This document shows, one piece after another, positions 4,720 through 6,120 of a stretch of 6,120 bases of DNA (the first letter of the stretch is position 1; each line of letters opens with the position of its first letter). The position numbers were made by a program, and so were the translations under genes. The notes beneath the pieces were generated by a model, which had not been told where the DNA came from, made no database searches, and saw only the letters and a program-made list of their open reading frames with translations. The stretch lies in the NCBI RefSeq assembly GCF_009829985.1, contig NZ_SZZU01000008.1, forward strand, positions 1 to 6,120, given 5' to 3'. Source of the DNA: Pantoea sp. Aalb (GTDB taxonomy: Bacteria > Pseudomonadota > Gammaproteobacteria > Enterobacterales > Enterobacteriaceae).

Positions 4720-4975
4720 AGATTTTACCTAATTGTTTAAGTTTTTGCTCAATAAGTTTTTCAATAAATTCTGCTTGTGTAAGACCTTCAGCTTTACATA
4801 ATTTTACCATACAATCTTTTAATGGATTACGAACAAAAACTTTTATTTCTTTATGAGTAATTCTCTTTCGAGCGATTGATGCTAACTGCTTCTCTGAAGC
4901 AGACATTGGATTACCTTTACGATAAGTGCGTTTAACTTTCCATGAGGAAATTACAGTATTTTCAATATGCGACAC
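4718..4975 (-). CDS. copB: CopB (RepA2), repressor of the repA promoter
   Basis: This is an 85-residue basic protein matching CopB/RepA2 of IncFII plasmids (86 residues in R1, from memory). Shared segments are SEKQ (27-30), ARKR-THKEIKVFV-NPLKD (35-54), and EGLTQAEFIEKLI (63-75) against the R1 segment EGITQAQFVEKII. It is a small DNA-binding repressor that damps repA transcription, a second control beside CopA. The start is GTG at 4975-4973, preceded by GAGGAG six bases away. No ATG lies nearby upstream, and residue 1 aligns with the R1 start. It lies 300 bp upstream of repA on the same strand, in the conserved order. Readthrough from copB would enter the repA leader, as in R1. Confidence 0.95.
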   Translation of the reverse strand: MSHIENTVISSWKVKRTYRKGNPMSASEKQLASIARKRITHKEIKVFVRNPLKDCMVKLCKAEGLTQAEFIEKLIEQKLKQLGKI

Positions 4976-5013
4976 CTATATCTCCTCAAATAGAAAAATT
5001 ATCTTCTTAAAAG

Positions 5014-5019
5014 ATTATA
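5014..5019 (-). promoter_or_regulatory. -10 element of a likely copB promoter
   Basis: TATAAT on the minus strand matches the sigma-70 consensus fully and lies 39 bases upstream of the copB GTG. No TTGACA-like -35 lies at 16-18 bases: the nearest, TTAAAA, is 20 away. In AT-rich DNA such hexamers arise by chance, so position is the main support. Confidence 0.35.
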
Positions 5020-5339
5020 ATCTAAAATTAGTAATTATATTTTAAGAATAAAATTAAAACTTTAAACTATGTTAAAGAATCAATTGAAAGTTGAAATTAA
5101 TACTAAATTAAAAAAAATAAATATATATATTTATGATGTATTAAATACACATATCATCTCTTTTATCTATTTTAGAATTAAAATTTAACTAAAAATTTTT
5201 TTATAAAAAAAATACAAATAAAAATTTATTAATAAATAAATCAAACTGATATAATAGCAAATTAAATATCATTAATTTTTAATTAAATTTTTTAAGTAAA
5301 AACTTAACTAAATTAATATTATATAATTTAATATTTAAA

Positions 5340-5376
5340 ATATTTAGTATTATATACTATATAATTAACTAAATAT
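5340..5376 (-). terminator. Long AT-only-type hairpin, candidate cargo operon terminator
   Basis: The outer arms ATATTTAGT/ACTAAATAT (5340-5348, 5368-5376) and inner arms ATTATATA/TATATAAT (5349-5356, 5358-5365) are perfect, with a two-base bulge (5366-5367) and a single C at the centre. About 17 pairs can form. On the minus strand it is followed by TTTAAATATT, a weak U-rich tail. It lies 250 bases beyond the phosphatase stop. A transcript terminator is possible, and DNA cruciform or protein binding is equally so. Confidence 0.35.
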
Positions 5377-5508
5377 GTATTTATTACATTAAATCTTTAT
5401 AAAGATATTAATGATATATTTTATCTATGTATAAACTATTGTTTTTAGTTACTATCTTTTATCTGTAAATAATAAATCTTCAAAAAATAATTTTCTAATT
5501 TAAATATT

Positions 5509-5546
5509 ATTTAAGTGATACTAAATTTAAGTGATAGGGATACTAA
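5509..5546. repeat. Short direct repeats ATTTAAGTGATA and GATACTAA
   Basis: ATTTAAGTGATA occurs at 5509-5520 and 5525-5536, and GATACTAA at 5517-5524 and 5539-5546. Together they form an imperfect tandem duplication 80-120 bases past the phosphatase stop. The function is unknown; replication slippage would explain it. Confidence 0.6.
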
Positions 5547-5628
5547 TTATTCTTTTTATTTCTTTATAAAAGCTGACAATGTTTTATTAATTTATTTTTT
5601 ATATCTATAAACAATCTAAATATATAAA

Positions 5629-6120
5629 CTAATTTAATTCATTTACTATTTTATCTAAAAGATATTGTGATGAAGCTGTAATTAAGCTATCTGCCCATAA
5701 AAGTTTTTTTTGAGAACCCTTAATATCACTACATATTACCCCAGATTCTTTCATACAAATAAGCAACGCACTAATATCCCATGGTTTCATCAATGTATCA
5801 ATTGCCGCATCAATACGTTGCATAGCTACCATACAATGCTGATAACAATCATTTATAAAAATAAAATCTTTAGCAATAGATACTATTTTAGATAGTTTAT
5901 ATGCTTTATTACCTTCTTTTGTATTATATGTAGTACTATGAATACCTGAAGCAGATATTACAGAATTTTCTAATTTTTTTTTGTTATTTAAAGAAAAAAA
6001 AACTTTAATAGGAGTATCATTATTATTTTGTAACCAACATCCATTTCCTTGAGAAGCATAAATAATTTTATTTAAAATAGGAAAGAAAATAACTCCTATG
6101 ACAGGTTCATTATTTTCAAT
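5629..6120 (-). CDS. Inositol monophosphatase-family phosphatase, C-terminal part (continuation of the gene at 1-427)
   Basis: The frame is open from the right end of the window to TAG at 5631-5629 and encodes residues 101-263. Residues 101-142 duplicate the other fragment because of the terminal overlap. The third family signature is present: KPWDISALL at 212-220, where D215 corresponds to the metal-binding Asp of the WDxxA motif. It is followed by SGV and the usual C-terminal strand and helix. With GEE and DPIDGT in the other fragment, all active-site motifs of an IMPase fold are intact, so the enzyme is predicted to be functional and cytoplasmic. The ATG at 5832 is internal (residue 198) and not a start: the conserved protein continues upstream of it. 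A nine-A run at 5994-6002 lies in the gene, encoding V-F-F at residues 140-142. Confidence 0.93.
   Translation of the reverse strand: MENNEPVIGVIFFPILNKIIYASQGNGCWLQNNNDTPIKVFFSLNNKKKLENSVISASGIHSTTYNTKEGNKAYKLSKIVSIAKDFIFINDCYQHCMVAMQRIDAAIDTLMKPWDISALLICMKESGVICSDIKGSQKKLLWADSLITASSQYLLDKIVNELN
5994..6120. repeat. Terminal direct repeat, right copy (circular contig overlap)
   Basis: This is the exact second copy of 1-127. It should be removed when the molecule is closed. It codes for residues 101 to about 142 of the phosphatase, so counting both copies would falsely give two partial genes. Confidence 0.95.

Larger units (their letters stand above)
4976..5628. other. 653-base AT-rich spacer between the phosphatase gene and copB
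   Basis: No convincing gene is found on either strand. The copB promoter should lie at the low-coordinate end, where TATAAT on the minus strand (5019-5014) is a good -10 without a clear -35. The middle holds strong AT palindromes: 5340-5376, and ATCTTTATAAAGAT at 5393-5406. The 9-mer TTAACTAAA occurs three times (5185, 5304, 5365), and a 12-base direct repeat lies at 5509-5536. The operon terminator must lie here. In such a compact plasmid a spacer this long may be eroded sequence or a hidden regulatory element. Confidence 0.6.

Noticed and set aside
5069..5188. Plus-strand frame of 39 codons in the spacer
   Set aside because: No Shine-Dalgarno, low-complexity Lys/Ile/Asn composition, no recognisable domain; expected by chance in such AT-rich DNA.
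3092..5628. CRISPR array, tRNA or rRNA genes
   Set aside because: No regularly spaced repeats with unique spacers, and no tRNA-like cloverleaf or rRNA motif was seen in either spacer on reading both strands.
5629..5832. Stand-alone 67-residue protein starting at ATG 5832
   Set aside because: It is the C-terminal end of the 263-residue phosphatase; the conserved frame continues upstream across the circular junction, and the ATG is internal.
5710..5895. Plus-strand frame of 61 codons
   Set aside because: Antisense to the C-terminal part of the phosphatase, whose motifs are unmistakable; nothing recognisable in its translation.

Overview
The window is a linearised copy of a small circular plasmid. 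Its first 127 bases (1-127) are repeated exactly as its last 127 (5994-6120), so the molecule is 5,993 bp. One gene, an inositol-monophosphatase-family phosphatase, is cut by the arbitrary break and reads as an intact 263-residue protein once the ends are joined. Replication is of the IncFII/R1 type: RepA, CopB, a CopA antisense RNA and a tap-like leader ORF can all be recognised, in the standard order copB - copA/tap - repA - putative oriR. That replicon, combined with extreme AT-richness, long homopolymer runs and minimal size, points to an Enterobacterales host, most likely a reduced-genome insect symbiont. The exact host cannot be named from the sequence.

Layout: every protein gene is on the minus strand and only the CopA antisense RNA is on the plus strand. 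In transcription order there is a four-gene cargo operon: Gfo/Idh/MocA oxidoreductase (3091-2135), DegT/DnrJ/EryC1/StrS aminotransferase (2108-909), Nudix hydrolase (912-484) and IMPase-family phosphatase (427 through the junction to 5629). A 653-base AT-rich spacer (4976-5628) follows, then copB (4975-4718), the repA leader carrying copA and tap (4717-4418), repA (4417-3554), and a 462-base AT-rich region (3092-3553) that should hold oriR and the cargo promoter.

How it works together: RepA initiates replication. Its synthesis is limited by CopB at the repA promoter and by CopA pairing with the leader, which blocks translation of tap and so of repA. The cargo is a compact set of dehydrogenase, PLP aminotransferase, Nudix hydrolase and sugar-phosphate-type phosphatase. 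This is the enzyme logic used to make an amino sugar or aminocyclitol (oxidise a hydroxyl, transaminate the ketone, remove nucleotide and/or phosphate). The product cannot be identified from sequence alone.

No mobilisation, partition, toxin-antitoxin, resistance or transposase gene is visible. The cargo therefore looks like the only reason for the host lineage to keep the plasmid.
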